Assembly (NCBI GenBank): GCA_942493365.1
Contig: OW818697.1
Coordinates: forward strand, 620,001-684,000
DNA length: 64,000 bases
Reading direction: 5' to 3'
From: UBA8949 sp942493365
GTDB taxonomy: Bacteria > Bacillota > Clostridia > Saccharofermentanales > UBA5734
Under the pieces are notes generated by a model, which saw nothing but the letters and a program-made list of their open reading frames with translations, had not been told where the DNA came from and searched no databases. The position numbers and the translations under genes are program-made. Shown here piece after piece: positions 25,665 to 34,805 of the stretch (positions within the stretch are counted from its first letter, which is position 1; each line of letters starts with the position of its first letter).

Positions 25665-26261
25665 TTACTCCGATTCTGCTTGCACCGGCTCAGCTGTTGG
25701 CTCCTCTACAACCGGGGCGGCCATCTTCTTGGCCTTGACTATTGCGAAGATTTCTTCCGCCGGATCGAGATTCTTGATGCCTTTGGGCAATGTGAAATCT
25801 GTCGCCGTGACCGTGTCGCCCAGCGCCTTTTTCGAGACATCAACGATGATCGAGTCGGGCATCAAGGCGGTGTGACCAACGACATCGATGTCGAATTTAA
25901 GCACTTGCAGATGAAGCAGGCCAACTTCAAGCTGGTCGCGGCCGTGATAAACGATGGGCAACTTCATTTTGACATCTTCATCTTTGGCGACGATCTGGAC
26001 CGTCACGTGGAGGATCTTGCCTTCGACAGGATCCTTTTGTATTTCCTTGATATAACCAAACTTCTTAACACTGTCCAGCTTCACCCAGATTTTGGCGTTG
26101 TGGCCATGCTTGGCTATGATCTTGCCAATAGCCGCTGCTTCAAACTGCACGGATGTCGATGAAGCATCGTGCGCGTGAAGAACCGCGGGAATGTAGCCTG
26201 CAGCTCGGACCTTCTGCGGATGTTCTGTTCTTGGCATCGCCTTGATAATCAGCTCTTCCAT
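25665..26261 (-). CDS. rplY: Ribosomal protein L25 / general stress protein Ctc
   Basis: 198 residues, long (Ctc/TL5) form. The N-terminal 5S-rRNA-binding domain covers about 1-90 (KVRAAGYIPAVLHAHDAS, FGYIKEIQKDPVEGKILHVT). The C-terminal beta domain covers about 91-180 (KLPIVYHGRDQLEVGLLHLQ, DSIIVDVSKKALGDTVTATD), followed by an acidic tail. It binds 5S rRNA in the large subunit; long forms are often stress-induced. The initial strand is shorter than usual. Monocistronic. Confidence 0.9.
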   Translation of the reverse strand: MEELIIKAMPRTEHPQKVRAAGYIPAVLHAHDASSTSVQFEAAAIGKIIAKHGHNAKIWVKLDSVKKFGYIKEIQKDPVEGKILHVTVQIVAKDEDVKMKLPIVYHGRDQLEVGLLHLQVLKFDIDVVGHTALMPDSIIVDVSKKALGDTVTATDFTLPKGIKNLDPAEEIFAIVKAKKMAAPVVEEPTAEPVQAESE

Positions 26262-26301
26262 AAAAACAACTCCTTTTCAATTTTCAACTCATGTATGATC
26301 T

Positions 26302-26310
26302 ATTATATCA
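26302..26310 (-). promoter_or_regulatory. Extended -10 promoter of rplY
   Basis: Minus strand TGATATAAT (TGn followed by perfect TATAAT); no convincing -35 box. It lies about 41 bases upstream of the rplY ATG. Confidence 0.5.
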
Positions 26311-26342
26311 CGTCTGTAATACAACACTGATTTAAAGCAATA

Positions 26343-26351
26343 TGCTATAAT
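26343..26351 (+). promoter_or_regulatory. Extended -10 promoter of the GGDEF/HD-GYP gene
   Basis: TGCTATAAT (26343-26351), no clear -35. Transcription would begin near 26358, which rules out an in-frame TTG at 26352 as the start codon. Confidence 0.5.
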
Positions 26352-26402
26352 TTGGATGAACATCAAGCCATATACTCAATGAAACCAGAGAATGAAGAGA
26401 TT

Positions 26403-28811
26403 ATGAATGACGAGATGCTGATTTCACTTGCCAATAATGCCGCCCTGTTGCTGGTCCTGTCAATTATCTATGAGGCAGGCTATTTTATCCCGCCCAAGTA
26501 TCATCGGATCAGACCTGTGGTTCACGGATTACTGATTGCCCTGGTATGCGTCATGATCATGCTCATGCCCTTTACCCTTGAAAAGGGCGTCGTTTTTGAC
26601 ACCCGATCGATCCTGATTAGTGTCTCGGTGCTCTTCTTTGGCCCACTCCCGGCTCTGTTCACGGTAGTCGCGGCATCAATAACCAGAATCATCATTGGCG
26701 GGCCAGGAATGACAGCAGGGCTGGCGGTTATCCTGTCCAGTGCCCTGATCGGGCTGGCCTGGCGGCAGTGGATCATGCCAAAATTCAAGAAATGGCGTTG
26801 GTTGAACATTTACATCATGAGCCTCATCATTCATGGGGTGATGCTGGCCTGCCAACTCCTGATACCGTATCCCCTCAACATGACTGTTATCACCAGCATT
26901 GCCCTGCCGGTCTTGCTTGTCTACCCTGTCGCTTCAATCCTGCTGAGTCAACTGCTTGAACGTCAGCAAAAGAACCGCGATATTCAGAATCTGCTCAATC
27001 AGAGCGAGGACAAATACCGGCGATTGTATGAAACCACAAACCAGGGGGTCATCTACCAAAAGGCTGATGGCACTGTTATTTCAGCCAACTCCGCAGCTGA
27101 ACGCATTCTCGGCCTGACCTTTGATCAGATGCAGGGCAAATCCTCAACAAACTCATCCTGGCAAACTGTTGATGAGGCCGGTTTTCCGCTGCCGGGTTCA
27201 GAACACCCAGCGATCGTTGCGCTCCGCACCGGCAAATTGGTCGGTCCGATCATTCTTGGAGTTATCAATCCCAACACAAAAATGACCGTCTGGCTATCGA
27301 TCAGCGCGATTCCACTTTTTGAGCCCGGTCAATCGAAACCCTATCAGGTCTATGCGTCCTTTCAGGATATTACCGCTGAGCGGACCGCCAATCAGAATTA
27401 TCAGAATCTTTTCCGCCAAATGCAGAACGCCTTCGCCCTGCACGAAATTATCTGCGACCAGCAAGGCAAACCGATCGACTACCGCTTTCTGGCCATTAAC
27501 CCCGCTTTTGAGCGCATGACCGGACTAAAAGCGGCTGATATCATCGGCAAGACTGTGTTGGAAGCCATGCCAGGCACGGAGTCGTATTGGATCGAAACTT
27601 ATGGCAAGGTCGCTTTGACCGGTGAACCTGTTGAATTCGAGGAATACTCAGCCGCGATCGACAAATATTTCGAGGTCAGTGCCTACCAGCCGTCGCCCGG
27701 GCAGTTTGCCTGTACCTTTATCGACATATCAAAACGCATGAAGACTGAGGCAGAACTCGTCTACTTCAGCAACCATGACTATCTGACCAACCTTTACAAC
27801 CGCCGCTGGTTTGATACCGAATTGAAAAGACTGGACGAAGCAAACGAGATGCCGCTGTCGATTATCATCGGCGACATCAATGGGCTTAAACTGATCAACG
27901 ATGCCTTCGGACTCGAAGAGGGTGACAACCTGATCGTGGCAACCGCCAATATTTTACGAGCCAGCTGCCGCAAGGATGACATCGTTGCCAGAACCGGCGG
28001 CGATGAATTCAGCATAATACTGCCTCGAGCGGACAGAGCATTTGCCAATGATATTCTCAAAAATATTTACAAATCCTGTTTTGAGCACAACGAAAGAGTA
28101 GCCAATGAGGCTTTTCATATCAACATATCCCTGGGATTCGGGACCAAGGATGAACACGAAAATGACATTAAAAAAGTGATCAAAACGGCACTTGACTACA
28201 TGAATCAGCGCAAGTTGCTTGAAAACCGAAGTTCACACAGCACCATTATCGCTTCGATCAAAGCGACCATGCTGGAGAACAGCCATGAAACCGAGGAGCA
28301 CGCAGAGCGGCTGATAGAACTATCCAAAATGGTCGGTCACGAACTGGGATTAGGTCAGAAAGAATTGGATAACCTCGAGCTTTTTGCCATGCTGCATGAC
28401 ATCGGCAAAATTGGCATTTCGGATCAAATTCTCAATAAAACCGCCAAACTCAGCGAGGATGAATGGTTCGAACTCAAAAAGCATCCCGTCATTGGCTACC
28501 GCATCGCCATGTCATCACCTGAACTGGCACCGATAGCGGAGTATATTTTGTATCATCACGAGCGCTGGGACGGCCACGGCTACCCACAGAATCTTGCCGG
28601 CGAGAGCATTCCGCTGCTTTCTCGGATTCTGGCGGTTATCGACGCTTATGATGCCATGACACATGACCGATCCTATCGTCGAGCCATGCCGCACGCAGCC
28701 GCTGTCGAAGAGATCGAAAAAAATATCGGCACGCAGTTTGACCCGCATATCGCACGACTCTTTATTGACGATGTGCTACCCGAGGCAGAAATCCAGGAAG
28801 AAAGTCACTGA
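26403..28811 (+). CDS. Membrane c-di-GMP enzyme: 5TMR-LYT, PAS, GGDEF, HD-GYP
   Basis: 802 residues from ATG 26403; ATG 26379 is an alternative. The N-terminal ~185 residues form a LytS/5TMR-LYT membrane sensor (VVHGLLIALVCVMIMLMPF, DTRSILISVSVLFFGPLPA). Two PAS domains follow (about 205-340, YRRLYETTNQGVIYQKADG; and about 345-450, AINPAFERMTGLKAADIIG). The GGDEF domain has an intact RTGGDEFSI near residue 532, so it should make c-di-GMP. The HD-GYP domain has HDIGKIG near 665 and HHERWDGHGYP near 725, so it should break c-di-GMP. It may switch between activities on sensing a small ligand (inference). It lies 1.2 kb from the adhesin with the c-di-GMP-II-like leader. Confidence 0.92.
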   Translation: MNDEMLISLANNAALLLVLSIIYEAGYFIPPKYHRIRPVVHGLLIALVCVMIMLMPFTLEKGVVFDTRSILISVSVLFFGPLPALFTVVAASITRIIIGGPGMTAGLAVILSSALIGLAWRQWIMPKFKKWRWLNIYIMSLIIHGVMLACQLLIPYPLNMTVITSIALPVLLVYPVASILLSQLLERQQKNRDIQNLLNQSEDKYRRLYETTNQGVIYQKADGTVISANSAAERILGLTFDQMQGKSSTNSSWQTVDEAGFPLPGSEHPAIVALRTGKLVGPIILGVINPNTKMTVWLSISAIPLFEPGQSKPYQVYASFQDITAERTANQNYQNLFRQMQNAFALHEIICDQQGKPIDYRFLAINPAFERMTGLKAADIIGKTVLEAMPGTESYWIETYGKVALTGEPVEFEEYSAAIDKYFEVSAYQPSPGQFACTFIDISKRMKTEAELVYFSNHDYLTNLYNRRWFDTELKRLDEANEMPLSIIIGDINGLKLINDAFGLEEGDNLIVATANILRASCRKDDIVARTGGDEFSIILPRADRAFANDILKNIYKSCFEHNERVANEAFHINISLGFGTKDEHENDIKKVIKTALDYMNQRKLLENRSSHSTIIASIKATMLENSHETEEHAERLIELSKMVGHELGLGQKELDNLELFAMLHDIGKIGISDQILNKTAKLSEDEWFELKKHPVIGYRIAMSSPELAPIAEYILYHHERWDGHGYPQNLAGESIPLLSRILAVIDAYDAMTHDRSYRRAMPHAAAVEEIEKNIGTQFDPHIARLFIDDVLPEAEIQEESH

Positions 28812-28820
28812 GCAAGGGGC

Positions 28821-29594
28821 TTATCGCCGTTTTCTGTCGTTTAACACCTTGATTTCGAAGGCACCCTTTTTCAAAGCCATCAGCTGAACAACGATGCCAA
28901 GTCCTACAACACCGACAATAATCAGGGCAAACAACCAAAACTCAACTTTTTGATTGAACAAGGTCGGCATAAAAACCAAAACCATTAAACCCAAATAGAG
29001 GATGTTTTGCTTCTTTCTGGATTCGGCGAGAAAAGTGATGGGCTTGCCGCATTTCTCGCAGACAAAATCATATTGGCTGGGGACGTAGTTTTTCCAACTC
29101 TTAACAGGGGTGTGCTCGCAGACGTCTTCTTCAACCTTGGTCGTTGTTTGTGCCGGCGATTGCGCGGCCGGGAGGCTGCCATCTTCGCGGGCTTGCTGCT
29201 CATAAGATTCATACAAGGCCATCAGATCAAGCTGCTCTTGCGTGTAAGGTTTTTCTGCCGGAGCTTGGTCAGAAATGACGGTTTTCGGCGCGACTTCCTG
29301 ATATTTGCCATAAACAGTCAACAAAAAGATACCGACCAAGGCCAGCAGGACCACACCAAAGATCAGCGCGATGTCGGCAATCAGTCGGTTTGTACCTGTC
29401 AGACCAAAAAAATCAACATCGAGGAATGTTTTGATCAGCAATAAGGCGATGAGGATCATGTAGATTGTCCGCAAAACCAAATTGAAAACCGGTGTAAGTT
29501 CGATGGCTGCCCCGCAGTGACGGCAGACTTGAGAGGGCTTGCTGACAAACAAATTTTTAAATTTGAATACAGGCTGATGGGCACAATTATTCAT
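28821..29594 (-). CDS. Zinc-ribbon membrane protein with internal duplication, unknown function
   Basis: 257 residues. Two similar modules each contain a CxH ... CxxCG zinc-ribbon pattern followed by two membrane helices. The first is residues about 4-95 (NNCAHQPVFKFKN, QVCRHCGAAIEL). The second is about 160-250 (EDVCEHTPVKSWKNYV, FVCEKCGKPITF). They are joined by a polar Gln/Glu/Ala/Pro-rich linker. I do not recognise a named family. Its start overlaps the upstream glycosyltransferase stop by four bases, so the two are translationally coupled. Confidence 0.72.
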   Translation of the reverse strand: MNNCAHQPVFKFKNLFVSKPSQVCRHCGAAIELTPVFNLVLRTIYMILIALLLIKTFLDVDFFGLTGTNRLIADIALIFGVVLLALVGIFLLTVYGKYQEVAPKTVISDQAPAEKPYTQEQLDLMALYESYEQQAREDGSLPAAQSPAQTTTKVEEDVCEHTPVKSWKNYVPSQYDFVCEKCGKPITFLAESRKKQNILYLGLMVLVFMPTLFNQKVEFWLFALIIVGVVGLGIVVQLMALKKGAFEIKVLNDRKRR

Positions 29595-30772
29595 GACAAT
29601 TTATTCTCGAAGTACTCGATTGCCTTGGCAGCCGACATTTTATAGCCGCCTGACTTCTTCATCTCTTCCTTCATAAAATCAGCTTTAGCCTTGTAGGCGG
29701 GGTTGCCGAGGAGCTCCTGGATGGTGGACTTGAAGACCTCGGTTGACAATTTGCTCTTGTCGTGGAAGGTGATGCCCAAGCCTAGCTCGGCCAGACGCGT
29801 AGCGGTGATACCTTGTTCCGGCATCATCGGGATGGCGATCATGGGAACGCCGTAGCTGAGGGATTCCATGACGCTACCGGTCCCGGCGTGGGTGACAAAC
29901 AGGTCAGCCTTCTCGAGAATGTCCAGCTGGGGCAGATAACGGGCGATGGTGACATTTTCCGGTATTTCACCAAGGGACTCGATCTTGACCGAATTGCCGA
30001 TCGAGGCCACGAGATTGACTGGCAGATCCTTGACGGCGGCAAACAGCATGATGAAAAATTCCGGCCAGTCGGTGAACAACGTGCCCAGGGAGGCGTAGAT
30101 CAGCGGTTTGTCACCCGCCGGTGCCTGCCATGTGCCAGCATTGTCGCGCGGGGCGATCTGGGCACCGGTGAAGACGAAATGATCGTCAAAGGTCTCGCCA
30201 GCCGGCTGGAAAGCGCGCAGGATGAAGACAATGTTGAAATCAGCAGCGCCTTCGAAAATTTCAAAAATGTCCAGATGCGGGACGCCATAACGCTGGGTCA
30301 GATCGTTGGCCAGTTCTTTGGCGGCGGCGCGTGCCGGATGGGTGTCCGGGATCGGCGGGAAAAATTTAGCCGACGAGAATTTGTCGTTGGCGGCATAGCT
30401 GGCGTAGACCTGAATAGCCGGTACACCCAGGGCAGCGATGGCCAAACGGCCGGCCAGGGCCAGGGTGTCATAAATAATGGCGTCCGGACGATCCTGCTCG
30501 AGGATGGGCAGGATCTGGGTGATGATGTGGTCTGCCTCGGTCAGAAAGCGCAAGGGCAGCTCCGCGATCATATCTTTGGCGATATCCTCGCCCGGCTTGT
30601 GCAGAACTGATTCAAAAGCGATAAAGTTTGCGCCGGTGAATTCAACGGTTTTGCGGTAGTTTTCCGTGGCAAAATAAGAAACGCGAACGCCGCGGCGAAC
30701 CAGCTCTGTGACGAATGGCAGGGTGACATTGACGTGTCCGCTGGCACCGATGGTTATAAGTGCAATATGCAT
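29591..30772 (-). CDS. MGT-type glycosyltransferase (GT-B, family 1)
   Basis: 393 residues. The start MHIALITIGASGHVNVTLPFV is typical of macrolide/UDP-glycosyltransferases. The C-terminal donor-binding half has KPLIYASLGTLF, VTIARYLPQLDILEKADLFVTHAGTGSVMESLSYGVPMIAIP (the HAGTGS acceptor-donor region) and PEQGITATRLAELGLG. It transfers a sugar from an activated nucleotide to a small hydrophobic acceptor such as a lipid, antibiotic or sterol; the acceptor is not predictable. Cytosolic. AAGGAAGG precedes the ATG. Operon with the zinc-ribbon membrane protein. Confidence 0.88.
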   Translation of the reverse strand: MHIALITIGASGHVNVTLPFVTELVRRGVRVSYFATENYRKTVEFTGANFIAFESVLHKPGEDIAKDMIAELPLRFLTEADHIITQILPILEQDRPDAIIYDTLALAGRLAIAALGVPAIQVYASYAANDKFSSAKFFPPIPDTHPARAAAKELANDLTQRYGVPHLDIFEIFEGAADFNIVFILRAFQPAGETFDDHFVFTGAQIAPRDNAGTWQAPAGDKPLIYASLGTLFTDWPEFFIMLFAAVKDLPVNLVASIGNSVKIESLGEIPENVTIARYLPQLDILEKADLFVTHAGTGSVMESLSYGVPMIAIPMMPEQGITATRLAELGLGITFHDKSKLSTEVFKSTIQELLGNPAYKAKADFMKEEMKKSGGYKMSAAKAIEYFENKLS

Positions 30773-30869
30773 GGTTAGACCCTTCCTTAATTTCGAATAT
30801 TTCCCCAGTATGCTCTAATGACTATTAACGTATCAAGAATATAGGAGATTGGTTTGGCAGTCAAGTAAA

Positions 30870-30878
30870 TGCTATAAT
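30870..30878 (+). promoter_or_regulatory. Extended -10 promoter of the FIG-family phosphatase gene
   Basis: TGCTATAAT (30870-30878), with a weak TTGGTT 18 bases upstream. It lies 33 bases before the ATG at 30911. Confidence 0.5.
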
Positions 30879-30910
30879 AGAAAAACAAATACAAATGAAA
30901 GCAGGCTGGC

Positions 30911-31924
30911 ATGATGAACAGAAATCACTCCGAGAATAATGAACTAACCGCATTGATCAAAACACTGCATTTTCAAATCTATGACGCCGTCCGGGCAAAG
31001 TTGTTCAGTCACGACTCATCCCTTTACAGTGTCGCCAACGAGGACGGCGCAGGCGATGTTTCCTACGACATCGACATTGCTTCAGAAGAAACGATCGAGC
31101 ATTTTTTCAGCACCAATCCAATTGATGGCGGTGCGATCGTCATTGCAGAGGGCATCGGCCAGCAGGTATTTCCCGCGACAATTACCGAGGATCAGGCTAA
31201 GTACAGGATCCTGATCGACCCGATCGACGGCACGCGCGAAATCATGTACAACAAACGCTCGGCCTGGGTCCTCACCGCTGTCGCTCCCAACAGGGGCAAT
31301 GACACCAATCTGTCCGACGTTTTCCTGTCGATGCAGACAGAGCTGCCCGTCAAAAAACAAGCGTTGGCATCGGTCATCTATGCCACCAAAAATGGCGGGG
31401 CATGGGAAGAAATCTGGAATATTGATCAGCGCGAGTTGATGATACCCGCTGCGCGCTTGCAGCCCAGCCAAAGCAAAAGCATTGACCACGGCTATGTCGT
31501 TTTTACCAATTACTTCCCGGGTACCCGCGATGTCGTGTCGGCGCTCGCTGACCGAATAATCAGCAGCGTCGGCTTTACAAACAAGGACGAAAAAACAATC
31601 GTTTTTGACGACCAGTATATTTCATCCGGCGGTCAGATTTATCTGCTGGCGTCCGGCATCTATCGTTTTGCTGCCGACCTGCGCCCGGCTCTGACCCGCG
31701 TCGCGCAACAACGCAACAGCGGCCAGGTTCTGTGCTGTCATCCTTACGACATCGGCGGCATGCTGATTTTACAGGAAGCTGGCGGCATCGTGACCGACCT
31801 TGCTGGCCGCGAGATCACCTATCCCATGGACACCAACACCAAGTGCGGCTGGCTGGCTTATGCTAACGACGACATCCGGCGCCTGCTGGAGCCGCTGGTA
31901 CTCAAGGAAATCAATTTGCTTTGA
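30911..31924 (+). CDS. Inositol monophosphatase / FIG-superfamily phosphatase
   Basis: 337 residues. It carries the two-metal FIG signature: IAEGIG (metal-ligand Glu), ILIDPIDGTREIMYN (Asp-Pro-Ile-Asp-Gly-Thr) and the late PYDIGGMLILQEAGGIVTD (metal Asp). The family removes phosphate from inositol phosphate, 3'-phosphoadenosine phosphate or fructose-1,6-bisphosphate using Mg2+ and is often Li+-sensitive. The insertion before VVFTNYFPGTRDV makes it longer than a bacterial SuhB (about 265), so the substrate is uncertain. Two adjacent ATGs (30911, 30914). Its 3' end overlaps the convergent esterase gene by 14 bases. Confidence 0.8.
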   Translation: MMNRNHSENNELTALIKTLHFQIYDAVRAKLFSHDSSLYSVANEDGAGDVSYDIDIASEETIEHFFSTNPIDGGAIVIAEGIGQQVFPATITEDQAKYRILIDPIDGTREIMYNKRSAWVLTAVAPNRGNDTNLSDVFLSMQTELPVKKQALASVIYATKNGGAWEEIWNIDQRELMIPAARLQPSQSKSIDHGYVVFTNYFPGTRDVVSALADRIISSVGFTNKDEKTIVFDDQYISSGGQIYLLASGIYRFAADLRPALTRVAQQRNSGQVLCCHPYDIGGMLILQEAGGIVTDLAGREITYPMDTNTKCGWLAYANDDIRRLLEPLVLKEINLL

Positions 31925-32867
31925 AATATTGATCCAAAAAGGTGAACATGACGTCGACGTTTTCAGGCTGACCAAACTCTTTGGTGCCATGACCAGCACC
32001 TTCGAGCAAAATCAGCTGTACCTTATCTTCGCCGATAACCGCTTTCAGCGCTGCCGCAAAATTGACTGACTGCGCGGTAGGTATCATATTATCCATCGTT
32101 CCGTGCATGATCAGAAAAGGCGGGTCGTCAGGCGTGATATAGTTAGTCGCGTTGTTGCGTTCGGCTATTTCCGGCACCTCCTGAACGGGTGCGCCGAAAT
32201 ACTTTGAACTGGGCGATGTGGCAGGATTATGCTGGACGGCCGGGAGAGGCAGCAGATCATTAATACCGCTGGCTTCGTTTTCGGCATCCATCGTCAGAAA
32301 GTTGATCGGTCCAAATTGATCGATGACGGCCTGAACGGTGCTGGTCTGATCTGCGTTGCCCATGGTCAGATCTTCAAGATCCGCTACGCCACCCGAAGTA
32401 CCAAGCATCGCAGCCAGATTACCGCCGGCCGATTCGCCCTGAACGGCAACTTTGCTGGCATCGAGCCGATATTTATCAGCGTTGGCTTTGATAAAGCGCA
32501 CAGCAGCTTTGGCATCGAAAAGAGCAGCAGGGAAAATCGCCTCGCTGCTGAAACGATAGTTGATCCGTACGATCGCGTAACCGTGTTCCAGTCCCGAAAG
32601 GATCTGCGAAACGCCACCTTTATCACCGCCTAAAAAGCCACCACCATGGATGGAAATGATCACTGGGAAAGGACCATCGCCGGTCGTGGGCAGGAAGATG
32701 TCCAGTTTTTGCGCATCGGACTGATTGGCATAAGCGACGTCAATCCATTCGCGAACTTCGGCTGTGGTCTCAACTGTCGTTGTCGGCGCGGGATCGCAAC
32801 CGCTGGACATCATCACGAGCAGAGAACAAAGCAATAATGCCGCAATCAGGGAACGTGTTTTTTTCAT
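31911..32867 (-). CDS. Alpha/beta hydrolase (BD-FAE-like esterase) lipoprotein
   Basis: 318 residues. A lipoprotein signal peptide ends in a lipobox-like VMMSSGC with Cys24, so it is probably anchored outside the membrane. The hydrolase core has the oxyanion motif ISIHGGGFLGG, the nucleophile GESAGGN, an acidic residue in HGTMDNMIP and the catalytic His in EGAGHGT. This matches the carboxylesterase/feruloyl-esterase-like group. The natural ester is not known. AGGAGG lies upstream of the ATG. It is distinct in sequence from the paralogous hydrolases at 40-42.6 kb. Confidence 0.88.
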   Translation of the reverse strand: MKKTRSLIAALLLCSLLVMMSSGCDPAPTTTVETTAEVREWIDVAYANQSDAQKLDIFLPTTGDGPFPVIISIHGGGFLGGDKGGVSQILSGLEHGYAIVRINYRFSSEAIFPAALFDAKAAVRFIKANADKYRLDASKVAVQGESAGGNLAAMLGTSGGVADLEDLTMGNADQTSTVQAVIDQFGPINFLTMDAENEASGINDLLPLPAVQHNPATSPSSKYFGAPVQEVPEIAERNNATNYITPDDPPFLIMHGTMDNMIPTAQSVNFAAALKAVIGEDKVQLILLEGAGHGTKEFGQPENVDVMFTFLDQYFKAN

Positions 32868-32948
32868 CGAAATAGTCCTCCTCTAGAAATCCTGAAATTT
32901 AAAGCTGTGATTTAACCATATCATTATATAATTAGTTCAGACATTTGC

Positions 32949-33266
32949 CTACTCCGCAATATACGAACAGCAATAGTCGGTGACTTCCTTGACGATCAAG
33001 AAAAAGCGAGAATTTGCCGGCACTTCAAAGAGTTGGCCACCCTTGATCTCCAGCCATTCGTCCTGACCCGGCAGCTTGATCTCCAGATCGCCCGCCAAGA
33101 TTTCCATGACTTCCTTCTGATCGGTGCCAAATTCATATTCGCCCGGCAGCATGATGCCCAGGGTCTTTTTGACGCCGCCTTCAAAGATGACGGTGCGGCT
33201 GGTGACCTGGCCGTCGAAATAAATGTTGGCCTGTTTGACCACGGCGACGTTGGTGAACTGCTCCAT
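32949..33266 (-). CDS. ppnP: Pyrimidine/purine nucleoside phosphorylase PpnP
   Basis: 105 residues, the full length of the family (formerly DUF1255). Features: FTNVAVVKQANIYFDGQVTSRTVIF, LGIMLPGEYEFGT, VMEILAGDLEIKLPG, and the C-terminal VPANSRFFLIV followed by DYCCSYI. PpnP is a small cupin that splits nucleosides with phosphate to base and ribose-1-phosphate, with broad specificity. GGAGGTCA lies before the ATG. Standalone gene. Confidence 0.93.
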   Translation of the reverse strand: MEQFTNVAVVKQANIYFDGQVTSRTVIFEGGVKKTLGIMLPGEYEFGTDQKEVMEILAGDLEIKLPGQDEWLEIKGGQLFEVPANSRFFLIVKEVTDYCCSYIAE

Positions 33267-33335
33267 AAAAAATGACCTCCGGTGTGTTTTTCGTGCATTT
33301 ATAATAACACAAAAACATCCGGGTTATGAAGAGCG

Positions 33336-33749
33336 TCAGCCCAATTTGGCGGTCATATTAGTCTCGACGGCCGCCAGCGCCTGTGAAACTGGACAGCCGA
33401 TCTTGGCTTTTTCGGCGAATTCAACGAAGGTTGCCTCATCGATACCGGGGACGATGCCGATGGTCGCCAGCTCGATCAGACGAATGCGCGGACCGGCGCC
33501 CATGTGCACAGAAGCTGTGGTGCTGATGCTGGTCGGGACGTGCCCTGCATCGGAGAGAATCGCCGCGAGAAACATCGAAAAACAGCCCGCATGCGCTGCG
33601 CCGATCAACTCCTCGGGATTTGTGCCCGGTCCGTCTTCGAAACGCGACGCTTTGGTGTATTCGCCATTAAAAGCACCTGAGCCCAAGGACATGCGACCCT
33701 TACCTTGATCGAGACTGCCGTACCAGACGGCGAAAGATTTGCTGGCCAT
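33336..33749 (-). CDS. OsmC family peroxiredoxin
   Basis: 137 residues from the ATG at 33749, chosen for GGGAGGTGA just upstream. It follows the OsmC pattern: AVWYGSLDQGKGRMSLGSGAF, GTNPEELIGAAHAGCFSMFL with the peroxidatic Cys, and KIGCPVSQAL with the resolving Cys. OsmC reduces organic hydroperoxides and is often induced by osmotic or peroxide stress. It precedes PpnP on the same strand with a 69-base gap. Confidence 0.93.
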   Translation of the reverse strand: MASKSFAVWYGSLDQGKGRMSLGSGAFNGEYTKASRFEDGPGTNPEELIGAAHAGCFSMFLAAILSDAGHVPTSISTTASVHMGAGPRIRLIELATIGIVPGIDEATFVEFAEKAKIGCPVSQALAAVETNMTAKLG

Positions 33750-33890
33750 AAAGTTCACCTCCCTTTTGTATAATTATAGCGATCTTTACATCTTATTTAT
33801 ACAGATTGAAAACTAAATAACACCATCTTTATAGGCATACTGATAGTCTAAAATGATCAATAACCCATCAAAACGCTGGGAGGCTCGATA

Positions 33891-34319
33891 ATGCTGGCGA
33901 ATCACGAAAAATCCGAGATCATCATTGCCGGTTGCGGCAATTTTGGCAGCTACCTGGCTGAAAAATTGACCCATGCTGGCCAGAAAGTCGCCATCATCGA
34001 CCAAAATTGCAAATCGTTTGAAAAACTGTCCCGCGATTTTCCGGGAACAACCGTTGAGGGGGATGCCAGCAATATTGAGGTGCTGCGGTTTACCGGCATC
34101 AATCATGCAAAAATCGTTGTGGCCGCGACCGATGATGATAATATCAACTTGATGATTGGCAAAATAGCTCTCCAAATTTATGAAGTTGATCGCATTTATG
34201 CCGTGGTAAATGATGTCAATTTAGCTTCAACAACAGATGAACATGGCATCATAACACTTTGCCCATCTGCCATTATGACAGAATCGGTCTTTGCAGATAT
34301 CAAGCAGAAAGAAGGATAA
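33891..34319 (+). CDS. RCK-N (TrkA-N) domain protein, no RCK-C
   Basis: 142 residues, one Rossmann-type RCK-N domain: IIIAGCGNFGSYLAEKLTHAG (GxGxxG), acidic IIDQNCKSFEKL at the end of strand two, VEGDASNIEVLRFTGINHAKIVVAATDDDNINLM. It lacks the C-terminal ligand-binding RCK-C domain of full KtrA/TrkA. RCK proteins form rings under K+ channels or transporters and gate them on binding NAD(H) or ATP. First gene of a + strand operon that continues with a second RCK-N protein and a KdpDE-like pair. Confidence 0.87.
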   Translation: MLANHEKSEIIIAGCGNFGSYLAEKLTHAGQKVAIIDQNCKSFEKLSRDFPGTTVEGDASNIEVLRFTGINHAKIVVAATDDDNINLMIGKIALQIYEVDRIYAVVNDVNLASTTDEHGIITLCPSAIMTESVFADIKQKEG

Positions 34320-34322
34320 ATC

Positions 34323-34745
34323 ATGAACATCATTGTCGTCGGAAATGGTCTGAATACGGAGTTGTTGATCAAAAGTCTGACCAGCGCCAATCATAAAGTC
34401 ACTCTTATCAGTACAAACAAAAACTTTTGCGAAAGAATAGCCAATCAAATTGATCGGCTTACTGTCAACGGTGACGCCAGTCGACCGGAAACACTAATAT
34501 CAGCGGGGATTAAACGCTGTCAGTTGCTAATCGCCATGTCCGAAAAAGACGCAGACAATCTTGTCATTTGTGATCTGGCCAAGAAAAAATTTGGTGTTCC
34601 TCGGACAATAGCAATGGTTGAAAACCCGATCAACTGCGTTGTATTTCAGCGACTGGGTGTTGATTCGGTCATTTGCATGGCCGAAACCTGGTCGATATCT
34701 CTTGAAAGAGCAGTTCGACCAATTCTTGAACAGATCGCCAACTAA
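34323..34745 (+). CDS. Second RCK-N (TrkA-N) domain protein
   Basis: 140 residues, again only the RCK-N fold: MNIIVVGNGLNTELLIKSL, where the usual third glycine of GxGxxG is replaced, so nucleotide binding may be weak. TVNGDASRPETLISAGIKRCQLLIA and RTIAMVENPINCVVFQRLGVDSVIC follow. It starts 3 bases after the preceding RCK-N gene. It may pair with the first protein as a hetero-oligomer or be a regulatory partner of TrkH (inference). Confidence 0.83.
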   Translation: MNIIVVGNGLNTELLIKSLTSANHKVTLISTNKNFCERIANQIDRLTVNGDASRPETLISAGIKRCQLLIAMSEKDADNLVICDLAKKKFGVPRTIAMVENPINCVVFQRLGVDSVICMAETWSISLERAVRPILEQIAN

Positions 34746-34805
34746 AAAATCGTGTGGAACAGGGTGCTTAATTAGCGTAAAATAGAAAAAAAGGAGAAAT
34801 TGTGA

